DNA from: Mytilinidion resinicola
Lineage: Eukaryota > Ascomycota > Dothideomycetes > Mytilinidiales > Mytilinidiaceae
DNA: 64,000 nucleotides
Direction of reading: 5' to 3'
Assembly: GCF_010093595.1 (NCBI RefSeq)
Contig: NW_022985438.1
Location: 1,388,785-1,452,784 of the forward strand
Part shown: positions 1 to 10,981 of the stretch, piece by piece
How positions within the stretch are numbered: the first letter of the stretch is position 1
Layout of the letters: every line of letters begins with the position of its first letter
Position numbers and translations under genes: made by a program
The notes under the pieces: model-generated
What the model saw: the letters and a program-made list of their open reading frames with translations, nothing else
Databases searched by the model: none
Told to the model about the DNA's origin: nothing

Positions 1-130
1 TTAACGCAGTACATAGTACGTGTCCGGCCTCAGCTTCGCTCTTTTTCGTAAGCCCGAAAGAACATCGATCCCTCGTAACGGAGCATGAAGCTGCTCCGGA
101 AATTTACCAAGAAAACAGTGCCGGGGGAAT

Positions 131-3100
131 ATGGGGCTGAACAAGAGGTATGATCCATTGAAGTCCGTAGTGCGGCTGCTAAGTCGCATAGAGCAGCACA
201 ACGTCAAATCGGTCAAATCGCGCAGACGGAGCAAACCACAAAGAGCAACACCTCGGTCTCGTGCTCCTATATGCAGCTCCTCCAACTCTGTCAGAAACAA
301 GCGGCCCCAGCGTCGACATCGTGGCTATTCATGGGCTTGGGGGTGACCTCCGAAACACTTGGACACACAAAAATGGGACACTTTGGTTACGGGATCTCCT
401 CCCACAATCCATCCCAGGAGCCAGGATCTACACTTATGGATACCCATCAAAAGTTTTCCTGAATCGCTCGGTTGCAGGGATCCGGGATTTCTCGACTCAC
501 TTGTTGAATGCTCTAAGTTTGGAGACGCGCGATAACGTGAGTTCCATTCGCAATCCCCTGCGTCTGAAAGTGCTAATTTTGACTAGACGAAAGCCTCTGG
601 CCCTCGACCGATTATCTATGTGTGTCACAGTCTCGGGGGTGTTGTCTTCAAGCAGGTGAGTTCTTTCGTTGCTTCGAAAAAGTAGCCCTAATACTTGCAG
701 GCGATGAACCTAGGTTCCCTGAAATATGGAAACGAAGCAAGGGCATAGTTTTTTTGGGAACCCCACATCGTGGCAGTGCGAGCGCAGCGCCAGCCAAAGT
801 CTTTGGAGACATTTTCAACGTGGTATGGCATGCTTCTGGAGGTGGACTGTTTAGAAGAGGGGCCAAGACGGATCTGCTCAGAGCATTGGGTCAAAACTCT
901 TCTGAACTAATTGGAATCGCCGACGATTTTAGACTGAGAGCCAACTCGCTCTCAATAACCACGTTTTACGAGCAATACATAACCCAACCGCTTGGCACAG
1001 TGGTATGTGCAACATGCATGTTCCATCTCATTCCTCGTCCCTACACTTTTCACTAGAAAACTTCTCTCATATACGGTACTCACTAACCTCTTTCTTTCAG
1101 GTGGTTGATCAATTTTCTGCAGTCATTGGTGTGGCCCACGAAAGGGCCAGCCCTCTTTGGGCGGACCACCGCGAAATATGTCGGTTTGAAAACACACAAT
1201 CAGACAATTACAAGCATGTCTTAGCTAGTCTACAAACCATTGTTGATGAATCATCAAACGAGATGAAGGACACTGTGTCAAATGCTGGTACTGGTGTTTG
1301 TAGGCTACCATCAGCCCAAGATGTAGGAGTACCTGAGGCTGATTGAGTGTAGCGCTCGACGACGCTGAAAGAGCTTGCACAGCAATCCTGAATTGTGTTG
1401 ATGTGTCGGGATATGAATCCAATCTGGATCAGCATGCAAGTGGCACTTTGCAATGGGTTTCGAGCGATCCACAGTACAACAACTGGCTTTCCAAAGACAG
1501 CATGCGGCTACTGTGGGTTACAGGATTTTCTGGCTGCGGAAAGACAATTTTGTCTCATTACCTTGTTGTTCACCTTCAGAAAATGTTATCGCCATCCACA
1601 ATAATCTGCCGATTCTTTTGCAACGGAAGGATTGAGAGCCAACGAGACTCCGTCAACCTTCTTCGAAGTATCATTTATCAAATTGTCATGCATCGACGAA
1701 AGCTCCTCAGGATTGTTAGGAGAGCATCCGATGCCCAAGGATTTCAACTCTTCAGCCGTTTCGATTCCCTATGGAACCCGTTTTTAGAGATATGTCGCCA
1801 CAAGGGAGACGAGCTGATCGTTATCATCGACGCCATCGACGAATGCGAAGAGCAGATCCAGGTATCAATGACCAAACGTATCGTTAATCTACTTGGGTCG
1901 GAACCCGAATTCTCGATCAAGTTTCTTATAACCAGCAGACCGAATGTACCTGCTACATATGTGCTAAAGAGTGCGGCTATCCAGTGCATCAGGCTCAAGT
2001 TGGAAGAGAAACAGTCGCAATAAACGAGGACATCAAGCTAGTCATCCAACAACGGCTCGATGCGGTGGTGGACCGAGGGAGATGCGACCCTGAGAGTAGA
2101 GACCGCCTCGAAGAACTCCTGGTGAACAAAGCAGATCGCACTTTCCTATGGGTATCAATGGTCCTTTCGCTACTCGAAGTGCGCCGTTTCTTGACACCAC
2201 GTGACCTGCACGGGCTAGCAAAGAAGCTTCCATCTGACCTTAGGGCCTTCTATGAACACTTCCTTGGCACCATACCCGTAGATGATGCTAAACTCGCGGG
2301 GAAGCTACTTCGAATCATCGCCACGAGCTCCCGACCCCTTAGCGCAAAAGAAGTTCAAGCAATCTTCGCCATGGATGAACAACAGGCCCCGGAGGGCTCT
2401 TCACCGATTCAGGGCTCGGGTCTAAGGCTTGACTCGATTGAAACGGTGCTGGGTCCACTCGTGAGAGTTTTGGATTCTAAGGTACATTTGATCCATCAAT
2501 CTTTGAAAGAATACCTTATTGAATTACGAGCCGAGGATAGCCACCCGCTTGCAGATGCATTTGCAATCGATATGCATCGAGACCAACTTATGATAGCTCG
2601 AGCAAGCATAGAATATCTGGCGCAACCAGACTTTCAAAGGAATCTCTTCGAAAATGACATTCTAGTTGCGGAAGAGTCACCAACGTCCCCAATGCTTCCA
2701 CCCGAAGACCACACGAGCATTTGGGAGTTATCTCTGTTTGAGGTCCACGGAGATTCCATCTTCAAAGACGAGATGAAGATCGATACAGAAAGATGTGCTG
2801 CCATCGCAGCCTCTTATGGATTTTTCGACTACGCTGCAACGTATTGGGCCACTCACTTTTCTGAGTGCGAGGGCATCGCCCCAGAGCACCTTTATTCCCG
2901 TGTAGTCGCAATATGTAGTTCTCGATCCGACACTTACGGGAACTGGCTTCGTTACTTTTGGATCACACGGGGTCTCCTGGAGCCTGTGCCCACCAACATG
3001 GATGAGCTTGCAATTCTCTGCTTTTTTGGCCTTTCCCGCACAGCTCGTTTGCTTATGGAATCAACTGAGTCACAAGACGCCAGCCTAGGTCTCGCTCTTT

Positions 3101-4283
3101 ACTGGGCTTCTAGGAATGGGCATACATCCTGCGTCGAAGAGATCTTGAGTCGATATCCGCATGTTGGTTCCCAGGTCCACTTGAATCGCCTCTCACCAGT
3201 AGTTGCTGCTGCCCAGCATGGTTCTTCTGGGTGCCTGAGGGCGCTTATCAAGTCAGGAGCTCTGAGTGCCGATGAACTGGGACCTGGCGGCCGCACTCCT
3301 TTGTGTCTCGCTGCAGCCGGTGGGTATGAGGAGGCTGTCAGAATCCTACTCGAGAATGAAATCGATGTGAACCGACCTGACCATAGCGACTCACCACCTC
3401 TATGCTGGGCAGTTGCAGGGAATGCCACAGGGGTAATTTCTTTACTTTTAGAGGATAAGCGCACGAACCCGAACCAACTAGACCGAAAATGTTGCAATGC
3501 TTTGTCGTGGGCAGCTGCCGAAGGATGCACCAATCCACTTAGTAGACTCCTTCGTGACCCTCGTGTCGACGCGGATAACAAGGATACTCTCGGCCGAACG
3601 CCGCTAATGTTAGCTACGATGGGAGGACATCTGGACAGTGTTCGTCTTCTACTGCGCAGCAATCGTGTCAACGTATCAACGCTTGACGCCAATGGGCGCA
3701 ACGCCATCTCGTGGGCCGCCGAACAGCCGAACTTCAGAATCCTTCGTTTGCTTCTCAAGCACGGTGGACCTGGTGCAGACACGCAAGACCGCGAAGGCTG
3801 GACACCGCTGGCCTGGGCACTAAATGCTCCAGGATATCCCCAGAATGTCGATACACTGGTACAATCGGGCCTCGTTGACATCAACCGCCAAGATTGTGAC
3901 GGTCGATCGCCGCTGTCATTCGCTGCTGGCTACGGATACTTGGCAATCACGCAAACCATTTGCAGTGCAAAAGGAGTTGACATCGATTTTCGAGATAGAT
4001 GCGGACGTACGCCTTTATCATACGCCGCTGAGTTTGGCAATGTTGGCATTGTTAATTTTTAGTTAGCACGATGAAGGTGGATATCAACTCGAGAGATGAA
4101 GAGAGTTGTACACCGTTATCGAGGGCTGCTAGAGGAGGTAGCTTACTTGTCGTCATGTTCCTCTCAGAAGTTCCTGGCATTGAATTGGACTTGGCCGATA
4201 TGAAAGGGCGTACCCCTTTGTGGTACGCTGAGCACCATAATAGGGAGGATATTGTGGTGTTCCTGAAAGCTCGGACACGATAA
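131..4283 (+). CDS. NLR-like STAND protein: alpha/beta hydrolase + NACHT + ankyrin repeats (frame disrupted)
   Basis: A fungal NOD-like-receptor architecture. An N-terminal SERAC1-like alpha/beta hydrolase carries an IHGLGGD motif and a CHSLGG nucleophile elbow. A NACHT NTPase follows, with Walker A GFSGCGKT near 1530 and a Walker B VIIDAIDECEE near 1820-1850. At least eight ankyrin-type repeats run from about 3090 to 4270 (G.TPL..AA pattern). Proposed exons: 131-147, 194-536, 587-655, about 685-1002, 1101-1287, then 1353 onward. The ATG at 131 is inferred from a 46-nt intron that joins it in frame. The frame is not continuous: the 655/685 join fits no canonical intron, and one-base shifts occur at a short A run near 2011 and a five-T run at 4056-4060. 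In fungi such proteins act in allorecognition or as putative innate sensors, with the hydrolase as effector and ankyrins as the sensing part (family knowledge). It could be a decaying gene or carry consensus indel errors. Confidence 0.72.
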
Positions 4284-5016
4284 CCTTGTTACAGTAGATC
4301 AACTTTTCGTCGAGTTGCCATCTAGTTTCCCAGAGACGTGGCCTGTCACTGCATGATCCTCGAACGGCTGTTAACCATAGTCGCGGGTCGATGGGAAGAG
4401 AAGGTTCAGGAAATAATGCGTTTGGACGCATTTAGAGAAGCAGCCTTTAAAGTTAGCCTACGTCGGTTGAAAAAAGGATGAACGAAACGGGTCGCAAGCT
4501 TACCTCGATATGCAAGACATTGTGCATTGCATCGAGTATTGAAGAATGTGCCCTGGCTGCGGTCGAATTCTTGATTGGATTATTGATTCAATTCCTTTGA
4601 ACTTGGCAGAGCTGATCGGCAGCCGTCCTGCCATCTGGATCTGTTTCGAAGCTGTGTTGCGTGTGGTAGGTAGAAAGCTTGCAGCGGCTGAAAATGTTCA
4701 AGAGTCAGTGGCGGCGATGCAGTTCAGGCGGTTCGGAGCTGCCCGAATGGAAAACAGCCAGCAGCCAAGGCGCGCAGAAGACAGCTTGGTTGCGAGGTTC
4801 TTGAAGTCACATCATGGGGTACTAGATATCAATATGCAGCTCATAAAGCAGCGTAGTACTGAAGAAAACCGAAGTTGTAATGGAATATCCGTAATTGGCA
4901 CCCAATTTGGACTAGCTTCCGTAGTCTAGACCTAGATGGTGCTAGTCAAGATATTGAACAGTGACGAGACTCCTTCAACCATCATCCAATCCATCAAGTG
5001 TCCAGCGCTGAGGCCC
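4284..5016. other. Intergenic, no supported gene
   Basis: Spacer between the NLR-like gene and the convergent PaxU-like gene. A plus-strand open frame at 4546-4929 has no recognisable domain and no splice context, so I do not call it. Confidence 0.5.
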
Positions 5017-5892
5017 TTAACTTGCACCTGTCTTCCAGGTCGTCAGAACAGCATCCCAATACTCTTTCTCGTGTGTTCTCATATGGCCACAGTGCGCACT
5101 GGACTCGAAGACGACTTCTTCCACATTGTGCCAACCCGTTGCGCGTGCTTCCGAGGCATGCTCCTGGACATCCTTCCACCATACCATCTCGTCCGCTTTC
5201 GAGTAGATGTAACACCTGGAAGCCGATGGATTGAACAGGCTTTTGTCAAGGAGATTCTTCCGAAGCCCCGTCACAATTTGCTCTTGCCAGGTGAGGGTCT
5301 GGGCTACAACAGAAAAGACCATCACACCGTACATCACAACGGCCCCTATCGTCTGTACAATCCATGATTTTGGAAGGCCGAGCATAAATGCGCGCGTGCT
5401 TCCACTAATAGAATCCTTGCCCGGAGCGCTGTCCACGATGATTGCGTTCACTGGTAGCGGGAGCCCTTCCGTCTCCTTGAACACCTCTGCAACTTTGGAG
5501 ATTTGGTAGGCTCCTCCGTTGCTCATGGTTTGGAGAAGGATTCGGGGCTTCCGGCCGGGTGTCTTGTTGGTTGTAGATTTTATGATCTCGACCACTGGCT
5601 CGACGCGTTTTCGTTGTGCTTTGGCTGAGTATAAAATGATGTCGGACGGACCATTCACAATAAGCACAATTCGCGCGAACGGAAAAAGCGACTGGTAACC
5701 AGATGTGTACTTCAAGACATGGCGGGGTCCAGCCCCCATCCAGGTCGCGAGGAGGATCAGATCAGGTGGAGCATCCGTGTTTCCATTTTTTAAGGTCGGA
5801 GCGATGGTGACGTCCGGATCTGGGCCTGGCGTATATAAGAAAACAACGTCGGTCAGCCTTTCGAATCCCTCAGGAGCTTGAAAGCTGGCCAT
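5017..5892 (-). CDS. PaxU/TMEM53-like alpha/beta hydrolase (DUF829)
   Basis: Single-exon frame of 291 codons; the first real ATG is at 5892 (MASFQAPEGFERL). The layout matches the DUF829/TMEM53 family: a hydrophobic LLATWMGAGPRH segment near residues 47-58, a nucleophile-type MSNGGA motif with Ser at about 124, a hydrophobic stretch around 180-200 that could be a membrane contact, and a C-terminal SSAHCGHMRTHEKEYW block carrying the presumed catalytic His. Fungal members are often named PaxU after the indole-diterpene cluster, but no prenyltransferase, GGPP synthase or P450 gene lies nearby. That role is therefore not supported here and the substrate is unknown. It is convergent with the upstream NLR-like gene. 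Confidence 0.8.
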   Translation of the reverse strand: MASFQAPEGFERLTDVVFLYTPGPDPDVTIAPTLKNGNTDAPPDLILLATWMGAGPRHVLKYTSGYQSLFPFARIVLIVNGPSDIILYSAKAQRKRVEPVVEIIKSTTNKTPGRKPRILLQTMSNGGAYQISKVAEVFKETEGLPLPVNAIIVDSAPGKDSISGSTRAFMLGLPKSWIVQTIGAVVMYGVMVFSVVAQTLTWQEQIVTGLRKNLLDKSLFNPSASRCYIYSKADEMVWWKDVQEHASEARATGWHNVEEVVFESSAHCGHMRTHEKEYWDAVLTTWKTGAS

Positions 5893-7431
5893 GACCAACA
5901 AGACTGTGCCGACAATGGAGAGAGCAACAAGTATTTATCGGACCCAACTCTGCTACCTAGGTACTTAACGGGATTCACTCAAACTCCGAATTCCCGCCCA
6001 AACGGAACGCCACACATAGTCATCCTATCAGATGCAAGATAGACGGTCAAGCCTCACTTGGGCCTCCCATCACCAAATCCTCTTCATTCCAACGATCTAT
6101 CTTCTGAATGAAAATGCTTCTTAGATTTACTGAAAGTAGCTACTTCAAGTCTTCTTGATGCGCTCTACATGATAGGTTATGCTTGCAAGGGTTTTAACAG
6201 CTAGTTGAGTTGTTCCGTTCGGGCGGGGATTTCGGGCTTGGGTGAAACCCGCTGGCACTTCTAGGCCTCGCAACAAAAGTTAATAACAGGTTCGGGGCCT
6301 TCCTAACCATCCCAACAGATTTAGGACCTATAAGCTGTAGATACCCCACAGGGATCACTAATCAACAATTCAGTTCAGTGGACCTCGGAGGAGACACAAC
6401 TACAAATGAGGAGTCTGCTAGATATCTTCTTCCTGCTGGCCACAACTTTTTGGGAAAAGTCGAATGGCAATTCTGGTACGCATTTACCTGCTTTCGTCAT
6501 TTGAACACTTCGAATCGCCAAAGTAGTCGTTTTGAAAAGTTCACTACATCACTTCACTGATGAAAGGCTCAAGCTTAGTCTAGGAGGGCAACATACCATC
6601 ACTCGACCGTACGCCAGCAACCTATCACTATTGTCGACACCAACGTGTTCAGGTTTGCTACTTGGGGCAACATGAGATAGTTAATTTCCCAAGACCCCAA
6701 CAAATCTTCCATGTCGGTAGGTTATAGTTGCCCAGAGTCGAGTTTGAACCTAGCCGAGCAGGAACATTTCGCGCAAGCGACGTGGTCAAGGCACTTCGCC
6801 ATGCCTATCATTTGCCCGTATCCGCCGCGCTCGGACACATGCAAGCCAATTTAGAGCTCAATATAACATCTGCACCTGGATTTTGGATGTCTTCAACAAG
6901 CTGGCCGGGCTTTTTTACATATGAAAGCTCTACCCTGTTAGACCGAGGTATCACAGTCACCAAAACATTGCCGGCAATGCCTTTGAAAAAGGGTGCGCGC
7001 AGGGTACCCTAGGAAAGTCCAGCGACGCGACGAACGAGCTTTAAGAGCTCAAATTTCCCAAACGTTCTTCCTACGCTCTTTTTAGAGATCTAGGGAGCTG
7101 ATCCGTCGCTTCCCTAGAGTACGCACCGCAAAACCGTGGGTTGACCCCTGAAAGAAGCTCACGGGATGAAGCCAGCACAAGGAGCGTTCATTAAGAAGAC
7201 CGGAACATGGATTATATTAATGTTAGGAATGCCCTTAATGTACATCGTCTCATCATCACAAAAACTCGGCTGCATGGATCGTCAGCGGGGTCCAGGGATT
7301 TGTTTTCCATTTAACAAACATCAACCATCAAACAATTCCCCTCGCGTTCTTTTGCAGCCATCTTATATGTGGACCGTTCATTCATTCCATTGACTGTCTT
7401 TCATATCTTGTGACTACTCACGCTACAAGCC
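5893..7431. other. Intergenic, no supported gene
   Basis: About 1.5 kb between two divergent genes (the PaxU-like gene on minus, the FAD oxidase on plus). Short open frames at 6378, 6728 and 7166 show no domain, signal peptide or spliceable extension. It probably holds both promoters. Confidence 0.5.
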
Positions 7432-9028
7432 ATGTCTATCCGCTTTATTCTAGCCCTCGCTACCCTAAATTTTCTTCCGGCTCTTGTCAAGTCGGACACA
7501 TGTTCCACGATAGCCAATTTGACGGACTTTGAGATCGAATATCCGCTGTCAGTGGACTACGACTATGACCAAACGCAGTATTGGTCGACCGGGTGCACCA
7601 ATCTAAAGCCATCATGTATCCTTTCACCAACTACCTCAGACGAAGTCGCTGCCATAATTCGAGTACTGCATCAAAACAACGAAACGTTCGCCATCAAGTC
7701 CGGCGGGCATAATCCTAATCAGTATTTTGCAAGCATCAGTAGGGGCCCGCTCATCTCGACAAGAAAGATGGACGAAGTGACGTATGATCCCTCATCAAGC
7801 ACTGTTCGCGTCGGACCTGGCAACCGTTGGGAGAATGTTCAATCGACGTTGAACGATGCAGGTGTGACTGTAGTTGGAGGCCGCATTGGGAATGTTGGGG
7901 TAGGCGGATACATGCTTGGAGGTACGTGTATCGGGATCGTTTGTCTGAAGCTTAAGAATCTTTTCAGTAGCTAATGATCCGTTAGGTGGTCTCAGTTTCT
8001 TGAGCGCTGAGTACGGTTGGGCTGCTAACAATGTGGTCGAGTTCGAACTTGTTCTGGCTAATGCGACCATAATCACTGTCTCTTCCACTTCTCACTCTGA
8101 CTTATTCAAGGCACTTAAAGGGGGAGGAAACAGCTATGGCATCGTAACGTCGTACACCTTAAAAGCTCATCCCATCGGTCAAGTAAGTTAGCAATGATCA
8201 ATCTTTGTAGGTCACACAAGACTGACAATCCAGATATGGGGCGGAAACCTCGTCTTCACACCCAACAAGACCGACCAACTTCTTTCCGCACTGCGAGACT
8301 TCACGGAATACTATCCAGACGAGAAAGCAGGCATCATCATGACCACCGAACTAGCTTTGCTCGGAGCCGTAGACCTCTGGATCATGTTTCTCTTCTACGA
8401 CGGCCCGGCCCCACCCCCAGGAGTATTCGACAACTTCACCGACATCGGCCCCATCGTTAATAGCTGCAAGACTCAAAGCTATGCCGACCTTCTCACGGGA
8501 AACGATTGGTCCGTTGTCCGCGGCTCTGCATACACCATCACTACCGAGACCACGCCTCTCCCCAACGTCAGCATTGGATTGGATGTTCTGGGTGCGTACT
8601 ACGATCACTGGCGCAACACCACGGAATCCGTCATCGCCGTGCCCGGCCTCATAGGCTCCATGGCGTTCCAGCCTATGCCCAAGGGGATCGCTCGAAAAGC
8701 CAAGGAACAAGGCGGCGATCTCATTGACCTCGACGACGACGTCGACAGGATCGTGATTGAATTCGATTTCTCGTACTACTTCGCGACCGACGATGCGACC
8801 GTGGATAATGCGACCCAGAGGCTGTATGGCGGGATCAGAGAGAGGGTGTTGGGGTTCCAGGAGGATGGGAAGCTGCCGGAGGCGTACTTGCCGCTCTTTA
8901 TGAACGATGGGTATTTCAGGCAAGATTACTTTGGGAGACTCAGGACGGCGGGCTTTGCGAGGAGGGTGAGGGATCAATATGATCCCGATTTGTTCTTTGC
9001 GGAGAGAACGGGGGGGTTTAAGATGTGA
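7432..9028 (+). CDS. Secreted FAD-linked oxidoreductase (berberine-bridge-enzyme type)
   Basis: Three exons, 7432-7921, 7986-8182 and 8234-9028, give 493 residues. The introns are 64 and 51 nt with GTACGT/TTAG and GTAAGT/CCAG borders. Residues 1 to about 21 form a signal peptide (MSIRFILALATLNFLPALVKS). The FAD-binding PCMH-type domain has KSGGHN, with His93 as the likely 8-alpha-histidyl flavin link, and a glycine-rich GNVGVGGYMLGGGLSF segment. The position that holds Cys in bicovalent BBE enzymes reads GGRIGNVG, so only the single His linkage is expected. The C-terminal BBE region has YFRQDYFGRL and YDPDLFF. Members oxidise sugars, alcohols or secondary metabolites outside the cell. The substrate cannot be read from sequence. 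Confidence 0.93.
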
Positions 9029-9199
9029 GTCCTGCTCCGAACAAGTTTCAGAGGGTCGTTTCGAAGCCGATGGTAATATGTAATTTCTGTGGAGCTCTCC
9101 CCGGCTAGACTAGTGATGGGCGAAACATTTCACATGCATCAACTTTCAATTAGCCATGCAAACGTAGCACCTCAGTTCACAGTCACGAAAGACGGCGAC

Positions 9200-9307
9200 A
9201 ACGACCGCGAAAAGCAAGAGACGAGGACATGAGCTCGTTATTGCGTAGAGCCTAACGACAGCGAAAAGCAAGAGAAGAAGACATAAACGCGTTACTCAAT
9301 AGAGCCC
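9200..9307. repeat. 54-bp imperfect tandem repeat, two copies
   Basis: Two adjacent copies at 9200-9253 and 9254-9307 share the block GCGAAAAGCAAGAG and similar flanks (each begins AACGAC and ends TAGAGCC). They lie between two convergent genes, in the likely 3' region of the FAD oxidase or the downstream minus-strand gene. Confidence 0.8.
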
Positions 9308-9380
9308 GACCCGCCTGAATCTGTAGCCGAAACCGTCCTCAGCTGGGCAAGAACGTCAGAGCGGATCCCACCATTGCAAC

Positions 9381-9443
9381 ACCCTCAGAGAAGCATCGTA
9401 CCCCCTCAAAGAGGCATCGCAGCCCCTCAAAGAAGCATCGCAC
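9381..9443. repeat. 21-bp tandem repeat, three copies, across a stop codon
   Basis: Units at 9381-9401, 9402-9422 and 9423-9443 follow the pattern CCCTCAAAGAAGCATCGCA with one to four changes. Because 21 is a multiple of three, the block reads as heptads in any frame. The rightmost unit contains the stop codon of the minus-strand gene ending at 9427. Confidence 0.85.
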
Positions 9444-9903
9444 CCACCGCGCCCACCGCCGCAACACCCGCCGCGCCTGACACGCCCCTGCCTCCAGCCG
9501 CCGGCGTCGCCCTCGGCGCCGCCGCCTCCCACACACTGTTGGCGATACTGGCCTTCACCTCGGCAACACTGACGAAGTACTGCTGCACATCGCCGGGCAA
9601 GCCCGTGAACCACTTCGGCACCGTCGTATACATAGTCGTCGTGCCGGTCTCGGTAACAGCCGCGGGGACATCGGTCGCGGTGGCGAGGTAGTCGTGCACG
9701 ACCTCGGTGACAGAGGCGTACTTGGGGTCGGCGGTGAGGTGGGTCTCGTAGGTGTACATGGCGTGGAAGACCTGGGAGAGCTTCTTGGCAGGTTCGACGG
9801 GCACGGTGGTGGCGGTCGGGAAGGGGCTGCGGAGGCCCCATTCGGCGGAGATGAGGGTGCTGAGGGAGAGGAGAAGGCCGGCGAGGAGGGTTGAGGGCTG
9901 CAT
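9427..9903 (-). CDS. Small secreted, probably GPI-anchored protein
   Basis: Single exon of 158 residues from the ATG at 9903. Residues 1 to about 18 (MQPSTLLAGLLLSLSTLI) look like a signal peptide with cleavage after SA. The mature part is Thr/Val/Ala-rich with the block PKWFTGLPGDVQQYFVSVAE. The C-terminus is a small-residue spacer (GGRGVSGAAG) followed by a hydrophobic tail ending GAVGAMLL, as expected for GPI attachment. No cysteine-rich domain is present. The open frame extends upstream to about 10131, but that part is low quality and lies over the promoter. A TATA-like sequence sits at 10121-10130. The family is not recognised; cell-wall or plasma-membrane location is inferred from the two terminal signals. 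Confidence 0.65.
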   Translation of the reverse strand: MQPSTLLAGLLLSLSTLISAEWGLRSPFPTATTVPVEPAKKLSQVFHAMYTYETHLTADPKYASVTEVVHDYLATATDVPAAVTETGTTTMYTTVPKWFTGLPGDVQQYFVSVAEVKASIANSVWEAAAPRATPAAGGRGVSGAAGVAAVGAVGAMLL

Positions 9904-10120
9904 GGTGACTGCAGGTGGAAGCTGGCTGTAGAGAAGTGGTGGATGTGGGTGTTTTGAGTTGCTTTGATGGTGTTTGCGAGGACAGAAGGGATGACTGCCT
10001 TTATCCTGTGGTGATGAGCGTCTGTTGTCACATAACAGGATATAGTAGACGCTGTTCGTGTTGAATTTGATGATGAGGAAGAGGATGTAGAGGAGACGAA
10101 GAGGTCTGGAGGAAGGCGAG

Positions 10121-10130
10121 TTTATATACA
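10121..10130 (-). promoter_or_regulatory. TATA-like box of the GPI-type gene
   Basis: TGTATATAAA on the minus strand, about 220 bases upstream of the ATG at 9903, which leaves room for a 5' leader. No other gene on that strand is nearby. Confidence 0.45.
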
Positions 10131-10645
10131 AGAGCTGTCATGCGCCTGCCGTAGCCGTCGCCGCTCCTACCTGACACCTGTACCTACTACGAGACGGGCC
10201 ACCTCACTTGCTATTTAGCTATGCTGAGGCAGATGCAGACAACCGTTATGATCGCTAGTCTGTGAATTGACCAGGCGGGATCACTGAACAGTACTGCCGC
10301 ATCGGCTTGGCTTCTGGGCAAATACGGGGCAGTTTCCTGGGGTTGATGTATTGACCGATGCTGATGTTGATGGAGGTTGGCATAGAGGATTTATTTAGTT
10401 CCATGTAGTCCATCTCATATGAAGCCGCTCGCGGGGCTCGATTGCGACACATCAACACTCTCGCACCTGACGTTTTACGTCAAGTCCGCTTCCTAATGAA
10501 GTGTCGCGCCTTGTTGATAATAGTTTCGCTCTTTCCATTAGTAGACACTGCGAGAAGGTTGGGATAAGTTTCTTCAAGCAAAAATGACGTTACTTAGCAA
10601 AATTGGCGGAAAGGTATTCAGAATGAAGATGCCAAATCCTTAAAA

Positions 10646-10981
10646 TCAGCCTTGCCGATGCTTCTGTAGCAGTTTGGGCCGGCGTATCAGATCGAAGCCT
10701 GCCCGCCGCCCGTGCCGTCCTTCCCGAACCAGTACACTCTCGGCTAGGTAACTCTTGCCGTGCCCTGTGCCACCATTGAGGATCAACGGCCAAGGACTTG
10801 GAGCATCCTTCTCAATTCCATCATCGATCCTGTCATAGGAAATGGGGTGTCCGCAGTGACAAGCGAGACAGCGAGACACCGCCGCCCGAGGCAGCTTGGC
10901 GAGTTTACCGATTATCCGAGATGATCTTGCTCCAGAATCGTGAGAGCAAATGGAAAAGGTACTTCCGGCAGCGGTAGACAA
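10646..10981 (-). pseudogene. Possible remnant of a P-loop NTPase gene
   Basis: The minus-strand frame contains PLILNGGTGHGKSYLAES, which fits the GxxxxGK[ST] Walker A rule with a hydrophobic strand before it and a helix after it. No Walker B or other domain motif follows before the stop, and no splice site continues it. It may be a decayed fragment of a kinase-like or AAA-type gene. A chance match is also possible. Confidence 0.22.

Noticed and set aside
3099..3884. 261-codon open frame antisense to the ankyrin repeats
   Set aside because: Shadow of the repeat coding strand; low-complexity Ser/Arg/Pro content and no domain.
4546..4929. 127-codon plus-strand frame
   Set aside because: No domain, signal peptide or splice partners; composition like random sequence.
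8351..8977. 208-codon frame antisense to the FAD oxidase
   Set aside because: Exact overlap with a well-supported exon; no motif of its own.
5017..9028. Secondary-metabolite cluster of the PaxU-like gene and the BBE-type oxidase
   Set aside because: No polyketide, peptide or terpene synthase, prenyltransferase or regulator in the window, and 1.5 kb separates the two genes.
9356..9841. 161-codon minus frame overlapping the GPI-type protein
   Set aside because: Arg/His/Pro-rich shadow in another frame. The other frame has a signal peptide and anchor tail.
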